Origin: Thiosulfatihalobacter marinus
Lineage (GTDB): Bacteria > Pseudomonadota > Alphaproteobacteria > Rhodobacterales > Rhodobacteraceae
Length of the DNA stretch: 64,000 bases
Direction: 5' to 3'
Assembly: GCF_016019955.1 (NCBI RefSeq)
Contig: NZ_JAECRZ010000004.1
Location: forward strand, 305,054-369,053
Positions 55,524 through 63,923 of this stretch are shown in pieces (position 1 is the first letter of the stretch; every line of letters begins with the position of its first letter). Made by a program: the position numbers and the translations under genes. The notes beneath the pieces were generated by a model. That model had not been told where the DNA came from, made no database searches, and saw nothing but the letters and a program-made list of their open reading frames with translations.

Positions 55524-57782
55524 TCACGCGTCGGTTTCAACTGACATCCGATCAGAGATAAGCGCAATCTTTTCGTCAACCGCGTCGTTAAATGCTGAAA
55601 GGAAATCTGCTATCTTGCGCTGTTCATCGGGATGAGGAATGTCGAGTAGTAGTTTTTCAAGATTGCGCTTTGAGACTCCTAAAACAGAAATACCTTGAGC
55701 GATCCGAATGATCTGTTTGCGCATTGCAGGACTTCTTAACAAATAACCTGAGAAACCGAGTACAACACTCTCACCTTTTGGGCGTGCTATGAATGTATGC
55801 AGCCCCGCCACCAGAGTTTTTTCGCGAACTTGCACGATCTCAATCGCTTTTCCAATGTCTGCGTAGTCTTCGGAAGCATCGGCAATAACCACATCACCGG
55901 GTCGGCAGAATTCTTCGTCGGATCTAGGGCTGAAGTTTGCACTTGGCGCAATGAATGGCACTTCTTCTTGATCTTGGTGGAAATTCGCTTTGAATTTTTT
56001 GTGAATGTCACCGTAGTGAATGTTCTGGATAGTGCCATCCTTGTCCGTGAGATGTTCACGAGACAGGCTGTTCGTTCTAATCCATCCGAAAACGTCACCA
56101 AGCGGCTTTTCCTTCCATTCTGGGAAATCGTGACCGTTGTCGTCTTTGAACCGCAAAGTTCGGGAAAAAAGATTTTGCATTACGCCGTGTTTGTAAACCT
56201 TTAAAAGTTCAACATTGTGCCCGGCAGGCGGAGAAATCCGCAATTCAGAACAAAGATCTGAAATAGTTTTGTCGACCTCGTGCATTCGGAGTTCGGCATT
56301 TCTCAAAGAGCGCGACACAGCTTCAACGTCAATCGGTTCTTCTGGCTCAAAAGTATCGACATAGCGTGGAATGTGCAGATTGTAGTCATTTTCCGCCACC
56401 TCTGCGAGCGACGCTACATGAGCATACTTCTCAACGTCCTTGCGATCCGAGTATGTATCGATGATTTTTTTAACTTGGACATCCGTTAAGATGCTTTGAT
56501 TTGGAGCCTTCTCAAATTCTGCACTCGCATCAACAAAAAGAATATTGTCATCGTGAACGCGGCATTTCTTGAATACCAAGATACATGCGGGGATAGAGGT
56601 GCCATAGAAAAGGTTCGGCGGCAGCCCGATCACGGCATCCAGGTAGTTCAACTCTTTGATGATATATTCACGGATCACGCCTTCAGCGGCTCCACGAAAC
56701 AACGCACCATGCGGAAGAACAACAGCAATAGTTCCATTGTCGGCCATCTGATAAATCATGTGCTGAACAAACGCAAAATCGGCTTTAGACGCCGGGGCAA
56801 GCTTTCCGTATTGGCTGAATCGTTCATCGGTTTCGTTGAGCGGATTGCTCGCTCCTTTCCACTTCGCGGAGAAGGGCGGATTTGCGACCACTGCCTCGAA
56901 CCGTTGATCGAGGTGTTGCGGTTCTTCGAGGGTGTCTTCTTGCTTGATGTCGAACCGGCTAAAATGCACGTCGTGCAGAATCATGTTCATCCGCGCGAGG
57001 TTGTAGGTCGTGCGGTTGAGCTCTTGGCCGTAGAACGAGCCAACATCCGCCTCTTTGGCGATACGCAGAAGCAAAGAACCAGACCCACATGCAGGGTCAT
57101 AGGCTGATTTTATCCGTTTCTTGTCCAAAGTGACGATCTTGGCCAGGATTTTAGAAACCTGCTGCGGGGTGTAGAACTCACCAGCTTTCTTACCCGCACC
57201 AGAAGCAAACTTCGAAATCAGGTACTCGTAGGCATCGCCCAAAACGTCCGCATCGACTTTGCCGAGCTCGAAGTCGATCTTGTCGAGGTGTTTGAGAACA
57301 CGCGCTATCAGCGAGTTCCGGGCATGAACGCTCCGACCGAGCTTGGTGCTGTTGAGGTCCAAGTCCTCGAACAGCTTGTTGAAGTCGTCCTCACTGTCGG
57401 TTCCCATCGTGCTTTGCTCGATGGAGTTGAGGATCGCCTGAAGGTCTTCCAGGATGAAGTTGCTTTTGCCCTTGGTGTCAGCGTTGCCTTTATCGCTGAT
57501 TGCCGTGAAGAGCTCATCCGGATGCAGGAAATAGCCAAGCTTTTCGAGGGACTCCTCCTTGATTGCCTCGATGTCGTCCTTGTCAGTGACTTTGGCGTAG
57601 TCCTTCACGTCCTCGGTTTCGAGAAGCTTGTTGGCGAAGAGGTGCTGTTTTTCGGATAGGTATTTGTAAAAAATGAACCCGAGAATGTAGTCGCGAAACT
57701 CGTCGGCATCCATCTTCCCGCGAAGTTCGTTAGCGATGTTCCAGAGTTGCTGTTCGAGCCGCTGTTTCTGTGCTTCTGTCAT
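55524..57782 (-). CDS. fused type I HsdM-HsdS with a single target-recognition domain
   Basis: Residues 1 to about 510 are HsdM: an N-terminal helical domain, AdoMet motif YDPACGSGSLLL and catalytic NPPF, an N6-adenine methylase. Residues about 520-752 are half an HsdS: the spacer KHGVMQNLFSRTLRFKDDNG, then one TRD (FPEWKEKPLGDVFGWIRTN...) and a closing coiled coil (HPDEQRKIADFLSAFNDAVDEKI). Normal HsdS has two TRDs on a separate chain. A half-S would act by dimerising and so read a palindromic split site. The operon is HsdM-S then hsdR. Confidence 0.88.
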   Translation of the reverse strand: MTEAQKQRLEQQLWNIANELRGKMDADEFRDYILGFIFYKYLSEKQHLFANKLLETEDVKDYAKVTDKDDIEAIKEESLEKLGYFLHPDELFTAISDKGNADTKGKSNFILEDLQAILNSIEQSTMGTDSEDDFNKLFEDLDLNSTKLGRSVHARNSLIARVLKHLDKIDFELGKVDADVLGDAYEYLISKFASGAGKKAGEFYTPQQVSKILAKIVTLDKKRIKSAYDPACGSGSLLLRIAKEADVGSFYGQELNRTTYNLARMNMILHDVHFSRFDIKQEDTLEEPQHLDQRFEAVVANPPFSAKWKGASNPLNETDERFSQYGKLAPASKADFAFVQHMIYQMADNGTIAVVLPHGALFRGAAEGVIREYIIKELNYLDAVIGLPPNLFYGTSIPACILVFKKCRVHDDNILFVDASAEFEKAPNQSILTDVQVKKIIDTYSDRKDVEKYAHVASLAEVAENDYNLHIPRYVDTFEPEEPIDVEAVSRSLRNAELRMHEVDKTISDLCSELRISPPAGHNVELLKVYKHGVMQNLFSRTLRFKDDNGHDFPEWKEKPLGDVFGWIRTNSLSREHLTDKDGTIQNIHYGDIHKKFKANFHQDQEEVPFIAPSANFSPRSDEEFCRPGDVVIADASEDYADIGKAIEIVQVREKTLVAGLHTFIARPKGESVVLGFSGYLLRSPAMRKQIIRIAQGISVLGVSKRNLEKLLLDIPHPDEQRKIADFLSAFNDAVDEKIALISDRMSVETDA

Positions 57783-57872
57783 GATTTCATTGTATATTTT
57801 TGTGCCGTTATTCGCAAAGTGACTTAGTGGGCATCAATTAGCAACTCGCAATTGAATGCTGTCGAAAGGAAT

Positions 57873-57903
57873 GGGTGGCCAAGCTGTGCACGCCTGGCCA
57901 CCC
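57873..57903. terminator. stem-loop between AlpA-like gene and hsdM-S
   Basis: GGGTGGCCA (57873-57881) and TGGCCACCC (57895-57903) pair with a 13-base loop. It stands right after the AlpA-like gene on the minus strand and may end that transcript. Confidence 0.55.
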
Positions 57904-57914
57904 TGGCTCCTGTA

Positions 57915-58112
57915 TCAGGAGTGTCGTTTGGGCTCTTCGCGACCATCCAGCCGTTGCTGAAGCCAGTCCAATACCTCGCTCTCAACCCATCCCACTCTGT
58001 TCGGGCCCAGCTGTACCCGCTTTGGGAATTGGCCTGCCTTTTCCAGCCGCGCGACGTGTTGCGGCGAGTAGAGGACCAGCTCCTTGAGCTGGCGCTTTGA
58101 AAGTATCCTCAT
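57915..58112 (-). CDS. AlpA-like regulator / excisionase
   Basis: The 65-residue protein (RILSKRQLKELVLYSPQHVARLEKAGQFPKRVQLGPNRVGWVESEVLDWLQQRL) is a MerR-like winged helix of the AlpA family. These proteins sit beside integrases and act as activators or excision factors. The ATG at 58112 has GGAG upstream. It is between integrase and restriction genes. Confidence 0.85.
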   Translation of the reverse strand: MRILSKRQLKELVLYSPQHVARLEKAGQFPKRVQLGPNRVGWVESEVLDWLQQRLDGREEPKRHS

Positions 58113-58183
58113 CACGATGTCTCCAAGATTGAAGAGCATCGCGATGCCCTAGGGTTGACAAAAGCCTAGGCTGGGCGAGCGTA

Positions 58184-59299
58184 TCAGGTCTCAATCAATT
58201 TGGCGATGTATTCATCAAATCGGGCCATCGCCTCTCGCTTTTCTTCTTCGTATGTGTGCTGGTTATAGACTGCCGCCACACCACTGATGGTACCGGTGAC
58301 GTGGTTCAAGAGCTTTTCAGTAACGTGGATTGGTGTCCCAATCTTGGCATGAACGGTAGCGAAAGTTCGGCGTAGATCGTGCAATGTGTAGGGCGCAACA
58401 TCTTCTAGGCCCTCATCAAATCGCGCCTTGTGCCACGCCCAACCACTGAAGGTCTTTTCATTGTTCGTCGCAGCGGGAAATAGCAGGTCTCCGGTATCGG
58501 GCAGACCCTCGATGATCTCTTGGCTCCTGCCAGAAAGTGGAAAACGGTGTTCGCGCTTGTTCTTCGTGAACCCGGCAGGAAACACAATGTAACCGTTGCT
58601 TATCCAAGTCCGGCGCAGTGACCCGACCTCTGTTCTTCGCTGACCAGTAAGAATCAAAAGCTGCATGATCGGACCAAAGGGGAAAGGGGTTTCTTGTGAC
58701 CGCAGAAAGACGTTCCTCAGCTCACCCTCGCTCAAAACACGATTTCGCGCAGTCGTACCTTGTTTGATCTGCGGAACGACTGATTGCTCCACCAGCCCAT
58801 GTCGCACGCACCAGTTCATCATCGTGCGGATGGCAACATAAGCGTGCGATTGCTCCGAAGGCGTATTCGACAGACCGGAAACGACCTTCATAACTTGCTG
58901 GCGACTTACATCGCCCAGGTTTCCTGCAAACCGGAAATGCTTGTCCAGGTGTCGTGTGTAGTCTGCAACCGTTCGGGGCTTGTTCCTGTTCCTACAATCT
59001 TCAAGAAACCGATCTTTTGCCTCATCAAATGAAATTTCGTGCTGGTGTTCTCCGTGCGCCCCGTCTTGATGCTGGACAAAAAAACGCTTGGCTTGCGCCC
59101 GCGCGTCGGAAAGCGACATTTTGGGGTAGCGACCTATCGTCTTGAGCTGGCGCCTTTCGCCGTACATGACCACAAACGACTTGCTCTTGGTTGAGCACCT
59201 AAGGCCGAAACCTGGCGTCAGCTCATCCCAGTGTGTCACTTGTCCCTGGGCGGGATGCGGCAGCTTCTTGATTGCCATGTCAGTTAGGCGCAGCTTCAC
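58184..59299 (-). CDS. tyrosine integrase of the island
   Basis: About 371 residues; the N-terminal arm-binding domain (KLTD-like start, ELTPGFGLRCSTKSKSFVVMYGERRQLKTIGRYPKMSLSDARAQAKR) is of the P4/CP4 kind. Catalytic residues are Arg in LTGQRRTEVGSLR, His-x-x-Arg in LHDLRRTFATV, later His in LNHVTG and Tyr in VYNQHTYEEE. The start is GTG at 59299 or ATG at 59278. The 20-bp end repeat touches the start, which suggests self-control. It would integrate the island at the tRNA-Cys site. Confidence 0.92.
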   Translation of the reverse strand: MKLRLTDMAIKKLPHPAQGQVTHWDELTPGFGLRCSTKSKSFVVMYGERRQLKTIGRYPKMSLSDARAQAKRFFVQHQDGAHGEHQHEISFDEAKDRFLEDCRNRNKPRTVADYTRHLDKHFRFAGNLGDVSRQQVMKVVSGLSNTPSEQSHAYVAIRTMMNWCVRHGLVEQSVVPQIKQGTTARNRVLSEGELRNVFLRSQETPFPFGPIMQLLILTGQRRTEVGSLRRTWISNGYIVFPAGFTKNKREHRFPLSGRSQEIIEGLPDTGDLLFPAATNNEKTFSGWAWHKARFDEGLEDVAPYTLHDLRRTFATVHAKIGTPIHVTEKLLNHVTGTISGVAAVYNQHTYEEEKREAMARFDEYIAKLIET

Positions 59300-59319
59300 T
59301 TTAGTCTCTTTTTAGTCAC
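59300..59319 (+). repeat. 20-bp end repeat, right copy (candidate integrase arm site)
   Basis: The same TTTAGTCTCTTTTTAGTCAC as at 38518-38537, in the same orientation, directly upstream of the integrase start and 118 bp inside attR. Binding here could both build the integration complex and repress the integrase promoter. Confidence 0.65.
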
Positions 59320-59437
59320 ATAAATCGGGTGCGTTTAGGGGTTTCGCTATGTTCAACCATGCGCACATTCTTGCTACTTTATCAATAAAATAAGATACTT
59401 TCGGTGCGGCATGTTCATCTATGATGTCATTAAGGAT

Positions 59438-59486
59438 CGGATTGCAAATCCGTGTACACCGGTTCGATTCCGGTACTCGCCTCCAA
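59438..59486 (+). repeat. attR, right copy of the 49-bp tRNA-Cys repeat
   Basis: Exact copy of 38424-38472, covering the anticodon arm to the 3' end of tRNA-Cys. It lacks the 5' half of the tRNA, so it cannot be a working gene. A second integrase gene ends only 87 bases to the right, so this may also be the left site of the next element. Confidence 0.93.
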
Positions 59487-59573
59487 CCTTTTCAATAACT
59501 TAGCTTCTTGTCTACTCATTTGGGTATCACCTCGGGTATCAGTTTCTCGTTCTGGACTTGTTCTGTTCTGCCG

Positions 59574-60587
59574 TCACTTTCTCTTTGCCGCCGCTTGACG
59601 CGCGCGCGTGATCTGCCTCGCCTCCCCTGCATATTTGATAATCATCGCCTTGGAAGTGTGACCGCTGAAACTGGCGATTTCGTCGTCAGTGCAGCCCGCC
59701 CAGGCCAATTCCATGACACCGCGATAACGCAGCGCATGTTGATCGTAGGCCATCAAGCCCAGCCGCTTCCGCTCGCGCACCATCACGCGGGCCATCGCGT
59801 GATAGTCCATTGCTGACCCATCAGCACGGGTCAGGATGTGGCGCGACGGGTGCGGCGCGAATCCCAGATCAGCCTTGGCACGATCCAGCGCGGCTTTGAG
59901 CGCCTCAGTACAGGGAAGGTGCAGCGGCTTGTCGGTCTTGTTTTGGCGCAGCTTTAGGGTTTCCCCGTCATAGTCGCCCCATTGGAAGTCCACCCAATCA
60001 CCCGGACGCTGGACGCTTCCCACGCCGATCTCGAAGATCAGCAACGGCAGCGGCTCACCCTGATCACGCATTTTATCCACTGCCCAATCTGCCCATGGCA
60101 GGTGCGGTTTCTGGCGTGCCTTGGGAACCTTGAGGGGTTCAATGTCGATTGCCGGGTTGTCCTTGCGCCACCGCTTACGGATCGCCAGCTTGGACAACAT
60201 GCTAATCGCGGTCGGGATGTAGTTAGCGAACCGGACGCGGTGGCGGTTCTTTTCCATCGCGTCGTAAATGTCAGCTTGGGTCAGCCGCGCAACGTCCTGG
60301 TTGCCGATCTTTTCCTTGAGGTATTCAAAGACCGGCTCAAGGTCTTTGCGATAGCGATGAGAGAAGTTCGCCCATTTATCTGTCTCGCGCATCGCCTCGA
60401 TTAAAGCCTTCCAAGACGTTTTTGCGGTGATGTGTTTGCCTTGGCGAATTTCCCAATAGCGGCGGTCAAATTCAGCAGTGCCTTCTTCAGCCTCAATGGG
60501 CGTATAGATCATCTTTCCGTTGTTCAGCTTGCGGAAATACCAAAGGCCGGTCTTGGGGTTCTGCCAAGTGTAGCGTTTCTTCACCAT
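59574..60587 (-). CDS. phage-type tyrosine integrase
   Basis: The 337-residue protein has Arg in GVGSVQRPGDWVDFQW, the His-x-x-Arg equivalent in QHALRYRGVMELAWAG, His in FSGHTSKAM and Tyr in IIKYAGEA. The N-terminal MVKKRYTWQNPKTGLWYFR is a phage-integrase arm domain. It is not related in detail to the island integrase at 58.2-59.3 kb. Its gene end is 87 bases from attR. Confidence 0.9.
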   Translation of the reverse strand: MVKKRYTWQNPKTGLWYFRKLNNGKMIYTPIEAEEGTAEFDRRYWEIRQGKHITAKTSWKALIEAMRETDKWANFSHRYRKDLEPVFEYLKEKIGNQDVARLTQADIYDAMEKNRHRVRFANYIPTAISMLSKLAIRKRWRKDNPAIDIEPLKVPKARQKPHLPWADWAVDKMRDQGEPLPLLIFEIGVGSVQRPGDWVDFQWGDYDGETLKLRQNKTDKPLHLPCTEALKAALDRAKADLGFAPHPSRHILTRADGSAMDYHAMARVMVRERKRLGLMAYDQHALRYRGVMELAWAGCTDDEIASFSGHTSKAMIIKYAGEARQITRARQAAAKRK

Positions 60588-60784
60588 TCGATAGGCCCAC
60601 CATCAGTCCCATCACCACGGGCGATGGATTGCAGTTGCTCTACGTCCCAACGCTCAAAGCCGCCAATGTCCATAGGCTTTGGCAAAACACCGTCAGCCAC
60701 AAGGCCGCGAAACTCCGCAGGCTTCATATCAAGAAGCGCAGCAGCTTTCTTGTCACCGGCAAAGAGGATGTTGGGTGCTTTCAT
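60581..60784 (-). CDS. small helix-turn-helix protein, excisionase-like
   Basis: The 67-residue protein (KKAAALLDMKPAEFRGLVADGVLPKPMDIGGFERWDVEQL) is a MerR/Xis-type helix-turn-helix of the kind used for excision. It starts at the ATG whose first base is also the last base of the upstream stop. It overlaps the integrase start by seven bases, which fits a coupled xis-int unit. Confidence 0.75.
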   Translation of the reverse strand: MKAPNILFAGDKKAAALLDMKPAEFRGLVADGVLPKPMDIGGFERWDVEQLQSIARGDGTDGGPIEW

Positions 60785-61350
60785 CAATCGTCCCCTTTGA
60801 CCTCAATCTCATAGCGGATAATCGGCAGGGGGGATGTGTTCGCGATGTGGTGCGCCAGGCCGTAGTGATCGACAGTTACACCATGAAAGCTCTTGTTCTG
60901 CCCCATCAGTTGCTCGCCCTTCGCAAGGTTGTCGATCCGAGCAGCAACGGGATTGCCATCTTTTTCGGGCAAAGCGACAAAGCTGAATTGGTCGTCTTCA
61001 GACGCACCACGGACAGCGCCCCCGCGAATACGGTCCATTTGTTCTTGGTTGAGTTCATCGCCGTCAAACACGGCGGTATCGTCCCAGCGCGAGAGCGCTG
61101 CAATCACCGGAAGCACAGCCATACCCGAAAGGGCTTCGGCTGTTTCGAGCGCAATGCCGCTTTGGGTAAACGCGCGCATCACTGTCATTTTGATGACGTC
61201 CGAAAGGTCGTATTTGTTCCAGCCGTCGCTGCGCCCTTGGATAACGCCACGACGCCGCCAGTCCCGTTGAAGGGCGGTGGAAACACCTGCGACCATAGCC
61301 ACTTCGCTTGGCGAAAACTCACGTGTGACGATTTTTACAGAATACTTCAT
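60784..61350 (-). CDS. MerR-like DNA-binding protein
   Basis: From MKYSVKIVTREFSPSEVAMV the 188-residue protein has a MerR-type helix-turn-helix (SEVAMVAGVSTALQRDWRRRGVI) and a C-terminal domain without a known family. The ATG has GAGGTCC upstream. It is the first gene of a three-gene unit with the excisionase-like and integrase genes. Confidence 0.7.
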   Translation of the reverse strand: MKYSVKIVTREFSPSEVAMVAGVSTALQRDWRRRGVIQGRSDGWNKYDLSDVIKMTVMRAFTQSGIALETAEALSGMAVLPVIAALSRWDDTAVFDGDELNQEQMDRIRGGAVRGASEDDQFSFVALPEKDGNPVAARIDNLAKGEQLMGQNKSFHGVTVDHYGLAHHIANTSPLPIIRYEIEVKGDD

Positions 61351-61420
61351 AGGGCGGACCTCGCTGCTTACCGTGAGAGATACCACGCTTATCAAAGCGT
61401 GGCAACCCCCACGTTTTAGC

Positions 61421-61861
61421 TTAGGCCCGGTAAACGGTATGCCTCGGGTGAAACTGTTGGGCGATGTTTCTCGCGCGACTCGTCCCGTCCTCGATGATCT
61501 TGAGGCCGTCCAGTCCCTGACCGGCAAGCCAATAGATCGCTTCCTTCAATTGGGTGCTGTCCTCCAGCGCGCCGTGGGTTGCAAGCTGATGTATGATTTC
61601 AAGCGCCGCACGGGCTGCATACTGAGGCTCTGCAAATTCACGTGTGTCTTTGAGCGTCCGGTTGATCTCTGCCATCGCCTCAATCGGGTCTTTGGGCAGG
61701 CTGGTCTCGTATGCCTCTTGCCGCTGGCGCAGTTCAGTAACCTTGGCAAGGTGGACATCGTATACCTTCTTGCAGGCAATCGCCTCTCCATGCACCTGGT
61801 CGTTTTCCCACTCTTGAATTGGGCGCAGTTCATCGTTCGCAAAATTGCGTTCTTTGGTCAT
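61421..61861 (-). CDS. hypothetical phage protein (146 aa)
   Basis: Starting at MTKERNFANDELRPIQEWEN, this is a helical, charged protein with a likely coiled coil in KVTELRQRQEAYETSLPKDPI. It is transcribed away from the repressor-like gene at 61919, across a region with two operator-like palindromes. No domain is recognised. Confidence 0.6.
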   Translation of the reverse strand: MTKERNFANDELRPIQEWENDQVHGEAIACKKVYDVHLAKVTELRQRQEAYETSLPKDPIEAMAEINRTLKDTREFAEPQYAARAALEIIHQLATHGALEDSTQLKEAIYWLAGQGLDGLKIIEDGTSRARNIAQQFHPRHTVYRA

Positions 61862-61884
61862 TGTTTTGGTCTCCGGTTGTGGTA

Positions 61885-61925
61885 ATGTTCCAAAACAGAA
61901 CATAAGGAATGTTCCAAATTGGAAC
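61885..61925. promoter_or_regulatory. operator-like palindromes of the prophage switch
   Basis: ATGTTC...GAACAT (61885-61903, 7-base spacer) and GTTCC...GGAAC (61911-61925, 5-base spacer) lie between the divergent gene starts. They share the GTTC/GAAC half-site. They are good candidates for repressor operators of the adjacent helix-turn-helix protein. Confidence 0.6.
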
Positions 61926-62164
61926 AAGAAAAAAATATCACATCAGACCAACTTCGCGCGGCGAGAGCGATTTTGGACATGTCTCAGGCAGGCCTTGCAG
62001 AGCTTGCAGGGGTGTCCTCTATGACTGTGAAAAGGGCAGAGGGATCAGGTAAACCCTATCCAGCCGAGAAGGCTATCGCGGCCATTCGCACCGCCCTTGA
62101 AGTCGCCGGGGTTGAGTTCATTGCTGAGAATGGTGGCGGCGCAGGTGTGCGACTCAGGAAGTAA
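61919..62164 (+). CDS. XRE-family repressor-like protein
   Basis: The 81-residue protein has the helix-turn-helix SQAGLAELAGVSSMTVKRAE and the C-terminal tail VAGVEFIAENGGGAGVRLRK that I recall from small alphaproteobacterial regulators. The start appears to be a TTG that overlaps the second palindrome. It may be the prophage immunity repressor or an antitoxin-like regulator. Confidence 0.7.
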   Translation: MEQEKNITSDQLRAARAILDMSQAGLAELAGVSSMTVKRAEGSGKPYPAEKAIAAIRTALEVAGVEFIAENGGGAGVRLRK

Positions 62165-62243
62165 GCGCACCGGCCCCGGTGTGAACCGTGCCGGTGCTGC
62201 GCCGCGTTGCCAGGAATTTCAAAAAAGGCAACCGCGCCATGTC

Positions 62244-62310
62244 GGGGTTTTTGATAGCGGGCCACTCACCGACTAAAGCCCAGCTTTTCGGGGAGACTAT
62301 CAAAAACCCC
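62244..62310. terminator. long-loop hairpin between repressor and portal genes
   Basis: GGGGTTTTTGATAG (62244-62257) and CTATCAAAAACCCC (62297-62310) pair perfectly over 14 bp with a 39-base loop. It lies between the convergent repressor-like and portal genes and can end transcripts from both sides. Confidence 0.65.
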
Positions 62311-62323
62311 CGCGCGGCCAGCG

Positions 62324-63364
62324 CTATTCCCAATCCACCAGTTTCAAAGCAATCGCGGGATCTACCCCGGCCTCTTTGGCCTCTGCCAGCGCCTTCACAA
62401 GCGCCGTGACAGTCCGTGCGCGTCCACCGCTATCGAACGCCTGTAGGGGCCGCATAACGTCCAGCGTGACCGCCGATCCCAGCTTGTCCGTGGCTTCCTC
62501 TGCCATCGCCTCTGCCATCGGCTGCAAAGTCCATTGGGCAAGGTGGCGTTGTGATTCTCTCACCATCGGACCCGTGGTTGCGGCATTACTCAGGCCGGGA
62601 AGGATACCAAAGACATTGTTGATTTGGTCGCGCGCTTGATCCAGCGTCTTGTCCATCATCGCCTTTTGCAGATCGGGTGTCAGGTCGTTTGCCCGCCAGT
62701 CTTGCGCCGGGGCCGGTCCACCCGCCGCCTGCACTTGCACCGATTCGCGCACCAGCACCCGGCCACGCGACCCGCGAAAGCCCCGCGCAATGTCGGTCAA
62801 ATCGGTTTCCGGCGTTTCCGGCATTGGCACGATAGACGATCCCAAGGGGGCATCGCCATAGACCTCGACCAGCCCGCGCTCGATCACTTCCAGAAGATCC
62901 GCAGACAGGCTTGCCCGTCGCAAAGGTGCCGTGCCGTGCCAAGGCTGTGAGGCATCCGCCCCAATCCGAAAGTGCAGCACCTCGCCAGCAAGAGCCGTCA
63001 TGGACTTGCCGCCGCCTGCATCCGGCAACGTCAGCCGATATGCCGAGGGCCGGGAAAGCCGGGTGGACAAGTCCCAATCGGAGACCGGAATCAGCATATC
63101 GTCGGTGATGTAAAACAGCGCTTCACCCCGCAAGGCCAGCATCCGCCCCGCGATTGCCAGAAGCCGCTTGGTCAACAGGTCGGTGCCGTTCACATCAGCG
63201 ACAGACAGGCCGTTTTCCCAGAGCGTGACCGCGCCTTGAACGGTTGCCGTCAGTTCGGCGCGCCCGCTTGTGCCGGTGATGTATGCCGCCCGTGCCTGCA
63301 TCAGTTGGGCGGTGTATCCGGTATCAGACCGGGTTTCGATTTTGCGTTTGAATGGCCAGATCAT
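62324..63364 (-). CDS. phage portal protein
   Basis: At 346 residues this is a portal of the HK97 type by its ordering (N-terminal WPFKRKIETRSDTGY, RGEALFYITDDMLIPV, LHFRIGADASQPWHGTAPLRRA, AMMDKTLDQARDQINNVFGILPGL, LAQWTLQPMAEAM). It would form the dodecameric ring through which DNA enters the capsid. It is somewhat shorter than usual. Its ATG overlaps the upstream gene's stop (ATGA). Confidence 0.78.
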   Translation of the reverse strand: MIWPFKRKIETRSDTGYTAQLMQARAAYITGTSGRAELTATVQGAVTLWENGLSVADVNGTDLLTKRLLAIAGRMLALRGEALFYITDDMLIPVSDWDLSTRLSRPSAYRLTLPDAGGGKSMTALAGEVLHFRIGADASQPWHGTAPLRRASLSADLLEVIERGLVEVYGDAPLGSSIVPMPETPETDLTDIARGFRGSRGRVLVRESVQVQAAGGPAPAQDWRANDLTPDLQKAMMDKTLDQARDQINNVFGILPGLSNAATTGPMVRESQRHLAQWTLQPMAEAMAEEATDKLGSAVTLDVMRPLQAFDSGGRARTVTALVKALAEAKEAGVDPAIALKLVDWE

Positions 63365-63903
63365 TTCTGCCTCCGATACGGGCGCAACAGATCAGCCGCC
63401 CCGCTGTTTTGAAGCGCCCGCGCCGCATGTGCCGCGCTGCGCTGATAGGTTTCCTGAATAGCCCCGCCCATGTTCACGCTGTAGCTGGACACGCCCGCGC
63501 GGTCTGTTTCGTCGGCCATGTATTCAGCCAAGCGCCGGAACGCCTCAGAGACCGCTTTAGGCGGATCGCCTGCCCCGACTTGCGCCGTGATCTTGAACAC
63601 ACCGTCAGAGGGCAGACAGAGACCCACAGGACCGTCAGCAAGTGTGACAGAGACCCACGCGCCGCTTTCCCATTTCTCAGCCGTGTAAAAGCCCAGAGGC
63701 GACAGGGGCGCTTGCCAGTCCTCACCCTCGCCGCCCTCAATAGTCCACACCACTTCCCGCGCCGTGTGGCGGGTGCGGGTGTATGCCTCGATCCGTTCCC
63801 AGATCATTTCCGCATCAAGCGCCGCCGCCGGGGTCGAAAGCCCGGACGGGGTGGCCGGATAGCTTGCCGGGGTTTCTTCGATTTCTTGCAATAGATCAGC
63901 CAT
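63361..63903 (-). CDS. hypothetical phage protein (180 aa) next to portal
   Basis: Starting at MADLLQEIEETPASYPATPS after GGAGGG, this alpha/beta protein has no motif I recognise. Coupling to portal (four-base overlap) suggests a head-connector role. An insertion-sequence-like end starts about 20 bases upstream of its start, so its promoter or operon partner is probably cut. Confidence 0.6.
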   Translation of the reverse strand: MADLLQEIEETPASYPATPSGLSTPAAALDAEMIWERIEAYTRTRHTAREVVWTIEGGEGEDWQAPLSPLGFYTAEKWESGAWVSVTLADGPVGLCLPSDGVFKITAQVGAGDPPKAVSEAFRRLAEYMADETDRAGVSSYSVNMGGAIQETYQRSAAHAARALQNSGAADLLRPYRRQK

Positions 63904-63923
63904 TACGCCCTCCACCGTTGCAC

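Larger units (their letters stand above)
38424..59486. mobile_element. 21-kb integrative island in tRNA-Cys
   Basis: Exact 49-bp tRNA repeats bound the region; a tyrosine integrase and an AlpA-like regulator sit at its right end; and the sequence, especially at 38.6-43.1 kb, is by eye much AT-richer than the flanks. Cargo includes a candidate defence pair, a serine recombinase, two DNA-translocase ATPases, a replication-relaxation-like protein and a type I restriction system. No relaxase, type IV secretion pore or capsid gene is visible, so it is neither a plain ICE nor a prophage. Confidence 0.9.

Noticed and set aside
62239..62409. Plus-strand frame starting MSGFLIAGHS between the repressor and portal genes
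   Set aside because: It runs through a perfect terminator-like hairpin and into the antisense of portal, so it is unlikely to be a gene.
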